Shown: positions 1-6,583 of the stretch, piece after piece
How the letters are laid out: every line of letters begins with the position of its first letter
Position numbering within the stretch: position 1 is the stretch's first letter
Source of the DNA: Rhizobiaceae bacterium
Lineage (GTDB): Bacteria; Pseudomonadota; Alphaproteobacteria; Rhizobiales; Rhizobiaceae
Direction of reading: 5' to 3'
Assembly (NCBI GenBank): GCA_913776675.1
Contig: CAJYRE010000352.1
Span: forward strand, 1 to 7,555
DNA length: 7,555 nt
Program-made: the position numbers and the translations under genes
The notes under the pieces: generated by a model
What the model saw: the letters and a program-made list of their open reading frames with translations, nothing else
Database searches by the model: none
Told to the model about the DNA's origin: nothing

Positions 1-2396
1 CATCTGGCTTTACCTATCCCGTACCCCCTCTGCGCGACATTGTCGTTTTCCCGCATATGATCGTTCCACTCTTCGTCGGACGCGAAAAGTCTATCCGTGC
101 GCTCGAGGAAGTCATGGGCTCCGACAGGCAGATCATGCTTGTGACCCAGATCAACGCCAGCGACGATGATCCCGATCCATCGGCCATTCATAAGGTCGGC
201 ACAGTGGCGAACGTTCTGCAGTTGCTGAAGCTGCCCGACGGCACCGTCAAGGTTCTGGTCGAGGGCAAGGGCCGCGCCAAGATCGACGAATACACTGGCC
301 GAGAAGACTTCTACGAAGCGACGGCATCAATCCTGAGCGAACCGGATGAAGATCCTGTCGAAATCGAAGCTCTGTCGCGCTCTGTGGTGTCCGAATTCGA
401 GAGCTACGTAAAGCTCAACAAGAAGATTTCCCCGGAAGTCGTTGGTGCTGCTGGACAAATTGACGATTACTCGAAACTCGCAGATACGGTCGCATCGCAT
501 CTCTCCATCAAGATTACCGAAAAGCAGGAAATGCTTGAGACGGTAAGCGTGAAGCAGCGTCTGGAAAAGGCTCTCGGCTTCATGGAAGGCGAGATTTCCG
601 TTCTGCAGGTGGAGAAGCGTATCCGCTCGCGCGTCAAGCGCCAGATGGAAAAGACCCAGCGCGAATACTATCTGAATGAGCAGATGAAGGCGATCCAGAA
701 GGAGCTTGGTGACGGCGAAGAAGGCCGTGACGAGATGGCCGAACTGGAGGACCGTATCTCCAAGACCAAGTTGACCAAGGAAGCCAAGGACAAGGCCGAA
801 GCAGAGTTGAAAAAACTCAAGCATATGAGCCCGATGTCTGCGGAAGCCACCGTGGTGCGCAACTATCTGGATTGGCTGCTGAGTCTGCCTTGGGGCAAGA
901 AATCAAAAGTGCGCATTGATCTGAATGCAGCGGAAAAGCTGCTGGATGAAGATCACTTTGGTCTGGATAAGGTCAAGGAGCGCATTATTGAGTATCTGGC
1001 GGTCCAGGCGCGTCACACCAAGCTGAAGGGACCAATCCTTTGCCTGGTTGGCCCTCCGGGTGTGGGTAAAACCTCGCTGGCGCGCTCCATCGCCAAAGCC
1101 ACCGGGCGTGAATATGTCCGTATGGCCTTGGGCGGTGTGCGTGATGAGGCCGAAATCCGTGGCCATCGCCGCACTTATATCGGCTCCATGCCGGGCAAGG
1201 TCGTGCAGTCGATGAAGAAAGCCAAGAAATCCAATCCCCTGTTCTTGCTCGATGAAATCGACAAGATGGGGCAGGATTTCCGCGGTGATCCGTCATCAGC
1301 CATGCTGGAAGTGTTGGATCCGGAACAGAATGCAACATTCATGGACCATTACCTGGAGGTCGAGTACGATCTTTCCAACGTGATGTTCATTACCACAGCC
1401 AATACGTTGAACATTCCGGGTCCGTTGATGGACCGCATGGAAATCATTCGGATTGCTGGCTATACCGAGGATGAAAAGTTGCAGATTGCCAAGCGCCATC
1501 TGTTGCCAAAGGCCATCAAGGAGCATGCCTTGCGGCCCGAAGAATTCATTCTCAGTGATGATGCGATTGTGGCGATCATTCAGCAATATACCCGCGAAGC
1601 AGGCGTCAGAAGCCTCGAGCGGGAATTGATGAAAGTGGCCCGCAAGGCTGTTACCGAGATTATCAAGGGTAAAAGCACGTCCGTGTCTGTCACGGCTGCC
1701 AATATCAATGATTATCTGGGTGTGCCACGCTATCGCCATGGCGAAGCGCAGGGCGAAGATCAGGTGGGTATTGTCACAGGTTTGGCATGGACCGAAGTCG
1801 GCGGCGAGTTGCTGACCATCGAAGGCGTAATGATGCCTGGCAAGGGCCGGATGACGGTGACGGGCAACCTGAAGGAAGTGATGAAGGAATCTATCTCGGC
1901 GGCGGCATCCTATGTGCGCTCCCGGGCGGTTGATTTCGGCATCGAGCCTCCGCGTTTCGACAAGTCGGATATTCACGTTCACGTGCCGGAAGGGGCGACC
2001 CCGAAGGATGGTCCATCCGCTGGTGTGGCTATGGCGACGGCCATTGTATCTGTGATGACGGGCATTCCCGTCAACAAAGACGTGGCAATGACCGGGGAAA
2101 TCACTCTGCGCGGCCGGGTTCTGCCAATTGGTGGCCTGAAGGAAAAGCTGCTGGCAGCGCTGCGTGGCGGCATCAAGAAGGTTCTCATTCCAGAAGAAAA
2201 CGCCAAGGATCTGGCGGATATTCCGGACAATGTGAAGAACGGTCTTGAGATCGTGCCTGTGTCCAGAATGGGCGAGGTGATTCAGCACGCTCTGTTGCGC
2301 GTCCCTGAACACATCGAGTGGGATGGCACCGTCGAAACGCCTGCCGTTGGCACGGTTGAAGCTGCGGATGAATCCGGCGCTACCGTGGCTCACTAA
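1..2396 (+). CDS. lon: ATP-dependent protease Lon (5' end outside window)
   Basis: Lon is a cytoplasmic homo-oligomeric AAA+ serine protease that unfolds and degrades misfolded and regulatory proteins. The reading frame is open from base 3, and residues typical of the Lon start ([13 protein letters not shown]) precede the ATG at 57. That ATG is therefore internal, and roughly 10-15 N-terminal residues lie off the window. About 797 residues are visible, against about 810 for alphaproteobacterial Lon. Counting from the Met at 57: the N-terminal LON substrate-binding domain covers about 1-180; a charged coiled-coil region about 180-260; Walker A GPPGVGKT 332-339; Walker B LFLLDEID ending near 401, with Asp399; and the C-terminal peptidase domain has its Ser654 (PKDGPSAG) and Lys697 (GGLKEKLL) dyad intact. 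The protein ends in VAH. The gene looks full and functional. Its promoter, often heat-shock controlled in this family, is outside the window. Confidence 0.97.
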   Translation, partial: SGFTYPVPPLRDIVVFPHMIVPLFVGREKSIRALEEVMGSDRQIMLVTQINASDDDPDPSAIHKVGTVANVLQLLKLPDGTVKVLVEGKGRAKIDEYTGREDFYEATASILSEPDEDPVEIEALSRSVVSEFESYVKLNKKISPEVVGAAGQIDDYSKLADTVASHLSIKITEKQEMLETVSVKQRLEKALGFMEGEISVLQVEKRIRSRVKRQMEKTQREYYLNEQMKAIQKELGDGEEGRDEMAELEDRISKTKLTKEAKDKAEAELKKLKHMSPMSAEATVVRNYLDWLLSLPWGKKSKVRIDLNAAEKLLDEDHFGLDKVKERIIEYLAVQARHTKLKGPILCLVGPPGVGKTSLARSIAKATGREYVRMALGGVRDEAEIRGHRRTYIGSMPGKVVQSMKKAKKSNPLFLLDEIDKMGQDFRGDPSSAMLEVLDPEQNATFMDHYLEVEYDLSNVMFITTANTLNIPGPLMDRMEIIRIAGYTEDEKLQIAKRHLLPKAIKEHALRPEEFILSDDAIVAIIQQYTREAGVRSLERELMKVARKAVTEIIKGKSTSVSVTAANINDYLGVPRYRHGEAQGEDQVGIVTGLAWTEVGGELLTIEGVMMPGKGRMTVTGNLKEVMKESISAAASYVRSRAVDFGIEPPRFDKSDIHVHVPEGATPKDGPSAGVAMATAIVSVMTGIPVNKDVAMTGEITLRGRVLPIGGLKEKLLAALRGGIKKVLIPEENAKDLADIPDNVKNGLEIVPVSRMGEVIQHALLRVPEHIEWDGTVETPAVGTVEAADESGATVAH

Positions 2397-2438
2397 GCCG
2401 CTTTTGCCACGATGTTGTCGTAATTCGACTGAAAATTG

Positions 2439-2469
2439 AAAAAGGCTGGCATTTTTGCCAGCCTTTTTT
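2439..2469 (+). terminator. Rho-independent terminator of lon
   Basis: An inverted repeat with a 13-bp perfect stem (arms 2439-2451 and 2456-2468, core GGCTGGC/GCCAGCC) closes a TTTT loop and ends in six T residues. It lies 42 bases after the lon stop. It separates lon from hup, so hup is probably transcribed mainly from its own promoter. The A-rich left arm means the hairpin could also act on the opposite strand. Confidence 0.92.
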
Positions 2470-2602
2470 GTGCAAACATTGCCTCAAGCCTTGTTTTTCA
2501 GGCGATTGCGGTGCTTTTGGCTTGCGACGGGCATGGGCATGAGTATTGTCGCCCGACTTGCAGTTTTTGACTCGTTTCATGCCATACAGAAAGGTTGGAA
2601 AC

Positions 2603-2878
2603 ATGAATAAGACCGAACTCGTATCCGCAGTCGCTGAAAAGGCTGGCCTCACCAAGGCTGACGCCGCATCGGCCGTTGATGCCGTTTTCGACACGGTTCA
2701 GGCTGAACTGAAAAACGGTGGCGATGTTCGCCTCGCAGGCTTTGGTGCCTTCACCGTTTCTCATCGTGAAGCTTCGAAGGGCCGCAATCCTTCGACCGGC
2801 GCTGAAGTTGATATTCCAGCCCGTAACGTGCCGAAGTTCACGGCTGGCAAGGGCCTGAAGGACGCTGTTAACAGCTAA
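2603..2878 (+). CDS. hupB: HU-type histone-like DNA-binding protein
   Basis: This 91-residue protein matches the length and sequence pattern of HU, a small basic dimer that bends DNA and helps organise the nucleoid. Residues 1-45 form the helical dimerisation part (MNKTELVSAVAEKAGL...). The family signature GFGAF is at 46-50, and the beta-arm carries R61-N62-P63, the Pro that intercalates into DNA in HU/IHF. The C-terminus FTAGKGLKDAVN is typical. The Met at 2603 is chosen because it gives the standard HU N-terminus and is preceded by an AAAGG-like stretch at 2590-2594; an in-frame ATG at 2546 would add an atypical extension. A possible promoter is TTGCGA (2522-2527), 16 bases, TATTGT (2544-2549), but this is weak. 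The gene follows lon, as is usual in Hyphomicrobiales. HU rather than IHF is favoured by overall sequence; hupB versus hupA naming is by convention. Confidence 0.96.
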   Translation: MNKTELVSAVAEKAGLTKADAASAVDAVFDTVQAELKNGGDVRLAGFGAFTVSHREASKGRNPSTGAEVDIPARNVPKFTAGKGLKDAVNS

Positions 2879-2882
2879 TTCT

Positions 2883-2900
2883 CGCACCGCTTTCGGTGTG
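2883..2900 (+). other. Small hairpin just after the hup stop
   Basis: CACCG (2885-2889) and CGGTG (2894-2898) form a 5-bp stem around a CTTT loop, extendable by a G-T and a C-G pair. It begins 4 bases after the stop codon and precedes the main terminator. It has no T tract, so it is more likely a 3' UTR structure protecting the hup mRNA than a terminator. Its function is inferred. Confidence 0.35.
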
Positions 2901-2918
2901 TTTGACAAAGATAAAAAC

Positions 2919-2941
2919 CCCGGCCATGTGCCGGGTTTTTT
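2919..2941 (+). terminator. Rho-independent terminator of hup
   Basis: CCCGGC (2919-2924) pairs with GCCGGG (2930-2935) around the loop CATGT and is followed by six T residues. Upstream A residues could extend the stem past one C-T mismatch. This ends the hup transcript before the FMN riboswitch leader, so ribN should have its own promoter in about 2942-3026. I could not pick that promoter with confidence; TTGTCA at 2982-2987 is a possible -35 without a clear partner. Confidence 0.88.
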
Positions 2942-3026
2942 ATGGACATAGGTTTGCTCGCGTCTCGGCGAACAGTGTGTCTTGTCATCGCCTGTTCCGC
3001 TTTGCAAAAATATGCCGTATGGTCAC

Positions 3027-3174
3027 TTCATTCTCAGGGCGGGGTGCAATTCCCCACCGGCGGTATCGGGTGAAAGCCCGGAGCCCGCGAGCGCTTCCTG
3101 ATTGGCATTGGGAAGGTCAGCAGATCCGGTGAGAAGCCGGAGCCGACGGTATAGTCCGGATGAAAGAGAATGAA
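3027..3174 (+). ncRNA. FMN riboswitch (RFN element) aptamer
   Basis: This is a cis-acting leader RNA that binds flavin mononucleotide and controls the downstream flavin gene. The sequence carries the conserved RFN blocks in order: AGGGCGGGGTGCAATTCCCC, then ACCGGCGGT, AGCCCGCGAGCGC, GGTCAGCAGATCCGGTGAG, AGCCGGAGCCGACGGT, and ATAGTCCGGATGAAAGAGAA. The closing P1 helix is a perfect 9-bp pair, TTCATTCTC (3027-3035) with GAGAATGAA (3166-3174). All six-helix junction elements appear present, so the aptamer should be functional. It lies 106 bases upstream of ribN, on the same strand, which fits FMN-dependent repression of riboflavin uptake. Confidence 0.96.
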
Positions 3175-3280
3175 AAATAGATGCTGTTTTCCGTTTGGTC
3201 GCCGTAGCAGGTCGATCTGCGGCAAAGCACCTGTTTGATCTTGCCCTGATTTATGATGTCCTTATGGTGAAAGAAAAGGC
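3175..3280 (+). promoter_or_regulatory. Expression platform of the FMN riboswitch / ribN leader
   Basis: This 106-base stretch between aptamer and ribN lacks a hairpin followed by a T run, so a standard transcription terminator is not visible. Two mutually exclusive hairpins can be drawn: GCCGTAG (3201-3207) with CTGCGGC (3217-3223), including one G-T pair, and CAGGT (3208-3212) with ACCTG (3229-3233). The ribN ribosome-binding site may be GGTGA (3266-3270), 10 bases from the ATG; AAAAGG at 3274-3279 is too close to the start. CCTT (3260-3263) could mask AAGG (3276-3279). Control at translation, or through Rho, is more likely than an intrinsic terminator. This is inference. Confidence 0.5.
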
Positions 3281-4186
3281 ATGAGTCAGAGCTATTTTAC
3301 ACTATTGCGCTCCCGCGCGGTGATGGGAGCCGCTTATATGGTGCTTGCGGGCATCTCATTTGCATTTTTAAATGTTTTAACCCAGTGGCTGGCGATGAAG
3401 CTGGCCTTTCCCTCCGCCTCCACCGCTTTTTGGCAATATGGCTTTGCGCTTGTGTTTTCGTTGCCGCTCTTGCGCAAGCTCGGTATCGCCTCGCTGAAAA
3501 CCAGTTTTCCCTTTCGCCATGTCGTGCGGGTGTTGCTGGCGGCCCTTGGTGTGCAGGCATGGATCACTGGTTTGGCGAGCGTGCCGATTTGGCAGGCAAT
3601 TGCGCTGGTGATGACTTCTCCGTTCTTTATCATTCTGGGCGCGCGATTGTTTTTGGGCGAAAAGGTGGGCGCGCGGCGTTGGCTTGCAACAGCCGTTGGT
3701 TTTTGCGGTGCCATGCTGATTTTGGAGCCGTGGTCGGAGAGCTTTACGGTTGCGGCGCTGTTGCCAATCCTGTCGGCCATTCTCTGGGGCGCATCATCCT
3801 TGATGATGAAAAACCTCACCGCTTTCGAGCGCCCAGAAACCATCACGGTCTGGCTTCTGGTTTTGCTAACTCCCATCAATGCCGGGCTTGCGGGCGTGTC
3901 TGGCTTTGCGGTGCCTGATGGATTAAGCCTGCTTTTGCTTGTTGCTGCTGGGTTTTTAACCGCAATTGGCCAATTTTGGCTGACACTGGCTTACGATACT
4001 GCCGATGCCACCTATGTGCAGCCCTTCGATGATTTAAAGTTGCCACTGAATGTTATCGCTGGCTGGACGGTCTTTGGCTATGCGCCAAGCGGTATGTTGT
4101 GGTTCGGCGCGCTGCTCATTCTAGCGGCTTCGCTCTATCTTATGACAAATGAAATGCGTCAGGAGCGCAAAGAAGCCATTGCATGA
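3281..4186 (+). CDS. ribN: RibN-type riboflavin importer (EamA/DMT family)
   Basis: This 301-residue protein is an inner-membrane transporter of the drug/metabolite superfamily, with about ten hydrophobic segments (roughly 13-33, 47-65, 81-99, 103-123, 131-148, 155-174, 186-206, 215-237, 248-268, 273-292). They form two EamA repeats. The LFLGEK stretch at about 123-128 followed by a further helix is typical of the first repeat. The tail is short, charged and cytoplasmic. EamA proteins transport many substrates, so sequence alone would not give a function. The FMN riboswitch directly upstream makes riboflavin the best substrate: RibN is an EamA riboflavin importer known in rhizobia and Vibrio and is often under this riboswitch. 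The start at 3281 gives the expected length. There is no other rib gene in the window, so the unit is monocistronic. Main uncertainty: the substrate. Confidence 0.85.
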   Translation: MSQSYFTLLRSRAVMGAAYMVLAGISFAFLNVLTQWLAMKLAFPSASTAFWQYGFALVFSLPLLRKLGIASLKTSFPFRHVVRVLLAALGVQAWITGLASVPIWQAIALVMTSPFFIILGARLFLGEKVGARRWLATAVGFCGAMLILEPWSESFTVAALLPILSAILWGASSLMMKNLTAFERPETITVWLLVLLTPINAGLAGVSGFAVPDGLSLLLLVAAGFLTAIGQFWLTLAYDTADATYVQPFDDLKLPLNVIAGWTVFGYAPSGMLWFGALLILAASLYLMTNEMRQERKEAIA

Positions 4187-4221
4187 TTGATTGCGGCTCC
4201 TGAAGCCAAGAGAGTCTCAAG

Positions 4222-4258
4222 CCTGTCGCAATGAAGCCTATTTGCTGCGACAGGTTTT
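4222..4258 (+). terminator. Probable terminator of ribN
   Basis: CCTGTCGCA (4222-4230) pairs perfectly with TGCGACAGG (4246-4254) over a 15-base loop and is followed by TTTT and a T-rich stretch to 4270. It starts 35 bases after the ribN stop. The long loop and interrupted T tract make it weaker than the lon or hydratase/lyase terminators. On the other strand it has no T run, so it would not serve the convergent regulator gene. Confidence 0.55.
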
Positions 4259-4269
4259 CGCTCTTATTT

Positions 4270-4318
4270 TGTCGCATGTACGTTATCGTTTTCGTGAGGA
4301 CAATAAAACGCGACATGC
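4270..4318 (-). other. Nested inverted repeats downstream of the marR stop
   Basis: On the minus-strand transcript this lies just after the regulator's stop codon. GCATGT (4274-4279) matches ACATGC (4313-4318), and inside it CGTTTT (4287-4292) matches AAAACG (4305-4310). TGTCGC (4270-4275) can instead pair with GCGACA (4310-4315). No T run follows in the minus direction, so this is a 3' UTR structure rather than a clear terminator for the regulator. Confidence 0.35.
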
Positions 4319-4319
4319 T

Positions 4320-4865
4320 TTAGTCCGCATCGTCTTCCTGAAGGGTCGGCGTTGTGCGGGTGGCATAGATGCGTTGCAGATAGGATACCAGATCGGCAAG
4401 TTCCTCTGGTGAAAACCTTTCTTTGAAGCGGGCTTCATGGGCTGAACGCAATGTTTTGGCTTTGTTTGCCAGAACGACACCTTCTTCTGTAATGAACAAC
4501 TCCTGACGGCGTCGATCGACAGCGCTTGGCCGACGCTCAATGGCATGGCGCGCTTCCAGTTTGTTGACCAGAGCCATCATGGATGCCTTGTCCATACGCA
4601 GGCAGTTGGCGATGTCAATCTGACTGGCCCCCGGATTTTCCTCAATCAGTTCCAGCACAGCAAATTGCTTTGGTGTCAGAGCAAGGCCCGCCATGGTGGC
4701 CTGGTAGTCCTGAAAGACGGCCACATTGGCCAATCGCAGGTGAAATCCGAGAATCTCCTGAAGGCTCCCCAGTTTCACACCGGATGTGGATGCATTGAGG
4801 GCGGAAGAGGGGCTGTATTCCTCCGGAGCATGAAAGGTGGTCATGGGGCAATCCGATTCTGTCAC
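4320..4865 (-). CDS. MarR-family regulator of hydroxycinnamate catabolism (CouR/FerC-like)
   Basis: This 181-residue protein has the MarR fold: an N-terminal dimerisation helix region (LGFHLRLANVAVFQDYQ), then a winged helix-turn-helix starting at LTPKQFAVLELI, with recognition helix about DKASMMALVNKLEARH, wing PSAVDRRRQELFITEEG, and a C-terminal dimer helix. It is divergent from a hydroxycinnamate-CoA ligase gene. Known MarR proteins in the same setting (CouR of Rhodopseudomonas, FerC of Sphingobium) repress these genes and are released by the hydroxycinnamoyl-CoA thioester, so the same role is inferred. The first possible start is GTG at 4865, directly after an in-frame TGA; ATG at 4844 would give 174 residues starting MTTFHAPEEY. 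Neither has a strong Shine-Dalgarno, so the start is unresolved. The tail ends in the acidic LQEDDAD. Confidence 0.88.
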   Translation of the reverse strand: MTESDCPMTTFHAPEEYSPSSALNASTSGVKLGSLQEILGFHLRLANVAVFQDYQATMAGLALTPKQFAVLELIEENPGASQIDIANCLRMDKASMMALVNKLEARHAIERRPSAVDRRRQELFITEEGVVLANKAKTLRSAHEARFKERFSPEELADLVSYLQRIYATRTTPTLQEDDAD

Positions 4866-4927
4866 TCATTTTCGTGTGATGTTCTTTTTACATGCGAGAT
4901 TCTGCTTGTGCGAGACAAAAGAATTGA

Positions 4928-4946
4928 TAATATGTATTACATACTA
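4928..4946. promoter_or_regulatory. Palindromic candidate operator in the divergent spacer
   Basis: TATGTA-T-TACATA (4931-4943) is a perfect 13-base palindrome. It extends to 19 bases (4928-4946) with one mismatched pair at 4930/4944. Length, A+T richness and symmetry suit a MarR dimer. It lies 36 bases upstream of the ligase start codon and overlaps promoter-like sequence: TTGATA at 4924-4929, or a -10-like TAATAT at 4928-4933 with TTGTGC at 4906-4911 as -35. Binding there would block ligase transcription and perhaps regulator transcription. The binding protein is inferred from position. Confidence 0.55.
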
Positions 4947-4982
4947 AATGATCGTCTTGGAGAGGCGATCCGGGAGGAAAAG

Positions 4983-6542
4983 ATGACGAACACTACAGCC
5001 GCGCTGACGCGCGACACGCGCTCGTTTATCGGAATGGAATCCGAAGATCCGGTCCGTTTTCGCGCCAAGATGGGGCCGGACCGTCCCGCAGTTTTGGATG
5101 TCAAGACGGGGCAATCCTTCACCTATCGTGCGTTTGATGCCTTGGTTGGCCGCATCGCCAGTCTTTTGCTGGACGAGGTCACGGGTGGGGCAGAATCACC
5201 GCGCATTGCTTTCTTGGGTCGCAATTCCGCTGTGCAATTGGCAACATGTTACGCCTGTCAGCGCGTTGGCATGATTTTTGTTCCCCTGAACTGGCGTCTC
5301 AATCAGGTTGAAATCGGGTCGATCCTCGATGATTGCGCGCCATCCCTGGTGATTTACGAGGATGAATTTGCAGCACAGCTTCAACTGCGCCCGGACTTGC
5401 AAACCTTGCCGGTTGAAGGGGGTGCAGGGCTGGATTCGCGCAGCCGGTCCTACAGTGAAGTTGTGCCTTGTTACGGAGGAACTGAGACGATTTGCGTGAT
5501 GCTTTACACATCTGGCACCACAGGTGTGCCAAAGGGTGTGATGCTCAGTGCGCGCAATCTTTATTTCTCGGCCCTGAATTTTTGTTTTGTGTGTGATGTT
5601 TCGCCAGACTCGGTTGTTCTGTGCGATTTGCCGTTTTTTCACACGATTGGCTTGGTGGCGCTAGCCAGAACATCCATGTTGATGGGCGCGCGGCTGGTGA
5701 TTTCAGACCGTTTTCAGCCTGATCGAACATTGGGCATCATGTCTGATGCCAGTATTGGTGTGACACATTATTGCGGTGTGCCGCAAATCGCCGCCGCGCT
5801 TCGGGCCAGCAATGGCTGGAATCCATCGGCCATGAAGGCCTTGAAGGCAATTATGATTGGTGGGGCACCCCTGCCACCTGTGCTGATCGAGCGTTTTCTG
5901 GAAGATGGTATTCCGCTGGTCAATGGTTATGGCATGAGCGAGGCGGGAACAACCTGCCATATGCCGCTTGATCCTGTGCAGATTGCCAACCATCCGGGAA
6001 GCATCGGTTTTCCGGCTCCCTTCCTGGAAATGCGGATTGTTGATTCCGCAGGACAGGACGTGGAAGAGGGCGATGTGGGTGAAATCTGGGTGCGTGGCCC
6101 CACTGTAACGCCGGGTTATTGGAACAAGCCTGACCTGACGGCGGCAGCCCTGGTGGAGGATGGCTGGTACCGAACGGGCGATCTGGCGCGTCGGCAGGAT
6201 GGGGTCATTTATCTCGCGGATCGTCTGAAGGATATGTACATCAGCGGTGGCGAGAATGTTTATCCGGCAGAGGTGGAATCTGCTATTGCCGAACATCCGG
6301 GCGTTGCTGATGTCACCGTTATTGGTGTTGCGCATCCGGAATGGGGTGAGGTTGGTCTGGCTCTGATTGTCCCATCCGATCCGGATCTGGCTGAAGAACA
6401 CGTGCATGCTTATTGCGTTGAGCGCCTGTCCGGGTTCAAGCGGCCAAAGAAGATCATCTTTGTTGAAACATTGCCGCGGACGGCATCCGGGAAAGTGCTG
6501 AAGCACATTCTGCGCCAGAGTTATAACCATTCAATATTGTGA
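4983..6542 (+). CDS. Hydroxycinnamate-CoA ligase (feruloyl/p-coumaroyl-CoA synthetase)
   Basis: This 519-residue enzyme belongs to the ANL (acyl/aryl-CoA ligase) superfamily and should activate p-coumarate, ferulate or caffeate to the CoA thioester using ATP, via an acyl-adenylate. Visible motifs: the P-loop YTSGTTGVPKG (about 175-185); NGYGMSEAGTT (about 314-324), the adenylate-binding A5 motif; YRTGDLARRQDG followed by LADRLKDMYISGGENVYPAEVE, holding the hinge; and the C-terminal catalytic Lys504 in PRTASGK. All are intact. The start at 4983 is set by GGAGG (4973-4977), 5 bases upstream. The frame is open further upstream (ATG at 4932 and beyond) but would cross the operator palindrome and run antisense through the regulator. 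The substrate is inferred from the adjacent hydratase/lyase. The size resembles CouB-type ligases rather than the longer Pseudomonas Fcs. It is probably co-transcribed with the next gene, 41 bases downstream. Confidence 0.87.
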   Translation: MTNTTAALTRDTRSFIGMESEDPVRFRAKMGPDRPAVLDVKTGQSFTYRAFDALVGRIASLLLDEVTGGAESPRIAFLGRNSAVQLATCYACQRVGMIFVPLNWRLNQVEIGSILDDCAPSLVIYEDEFAAQLQLRPDLQTLPVEGGAGLDSRSRSYSEVVPCYGGTETICVMLYTSGTTGVPKGVMLSARNLYFSALNFCFVCDVSPDSVVLCDLPFFHTIGLVALARTSMLMGARLVISDRFQPDRTLGIMSDASIGVTHYCGVPQIAAALRASNGWNPSAMKALKAIMIGGAPLPPVLIERFLEDGIPLVNGYGMSEAGTTCHMPLDPVQIANHPGSIGFPAPFLEMRIVDSAGQDVEEGDVGEIWVRGPTVTPGYWNKPDLTAAALVEDGWYRTGDLARRQDGVIYLADRLKDMYISGGENVYPAEVESAIAEHPGVADVTVIGVAHPEWGEVGLALIVPSDPDLAEEHVHAYCVERLSGFKRPKKIIFVETLPRTASGKVLKHILRQSYNHSIL

Positions 6543-6583
6543 AATTGTCGCTGCGGGAAATCGAGCGGAATAAGGAGAAAAAC

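Noticed and set aside
1296..2393. Long minus-strand frame (365 residues) opposite lon
   Set aside because: It is an antisense shadow of a well-conserved gene: rich in His, Arg and Asn, with no recognisable domain and no ribosome-binding site.
2546..2602. N-terminal extension of HU from an ATG at 2546
   Set aside because: HU proteins start at MNKTELV-type sequences and are about 90 residues. The extension has no HU similarity and probably covers promoter and leader sequence.
2896..3132. Plus-strand frame of 78 residues after hup
   Set aside because: It crosses the hup terminator and most of the FMN aptamer, both of which explain the sequence better.
3201..3223. Hairpin after the aptamer as an intrinsic terminator
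   Set aside because: The stem is 7 bp with a G-T pair and is followed by AAAGCACC, not a T run.
4191..4412. Plus-strand frame of 73 residues after ribN
   Set aside because: It overlaps the ribN terminator hairpin and then runs antisense into the regulator's 3' end, with no ribosome-binding site or similarity.
4545..4982. Upstream in-frame extension of the ligase gene (about 146 extra residues)
   Set aside because: It runs antisense through the MarR gene and over the operator palindrome, and lacks ANL-family sequence. The GGAGG before 4983 gives the expected family N-terminus.
5703..6530. Long minus-strand frame (275 residues) opposite the ligase gene
   Set aside because: It is the complement of clear ANL motifs and shows no family features of its own.
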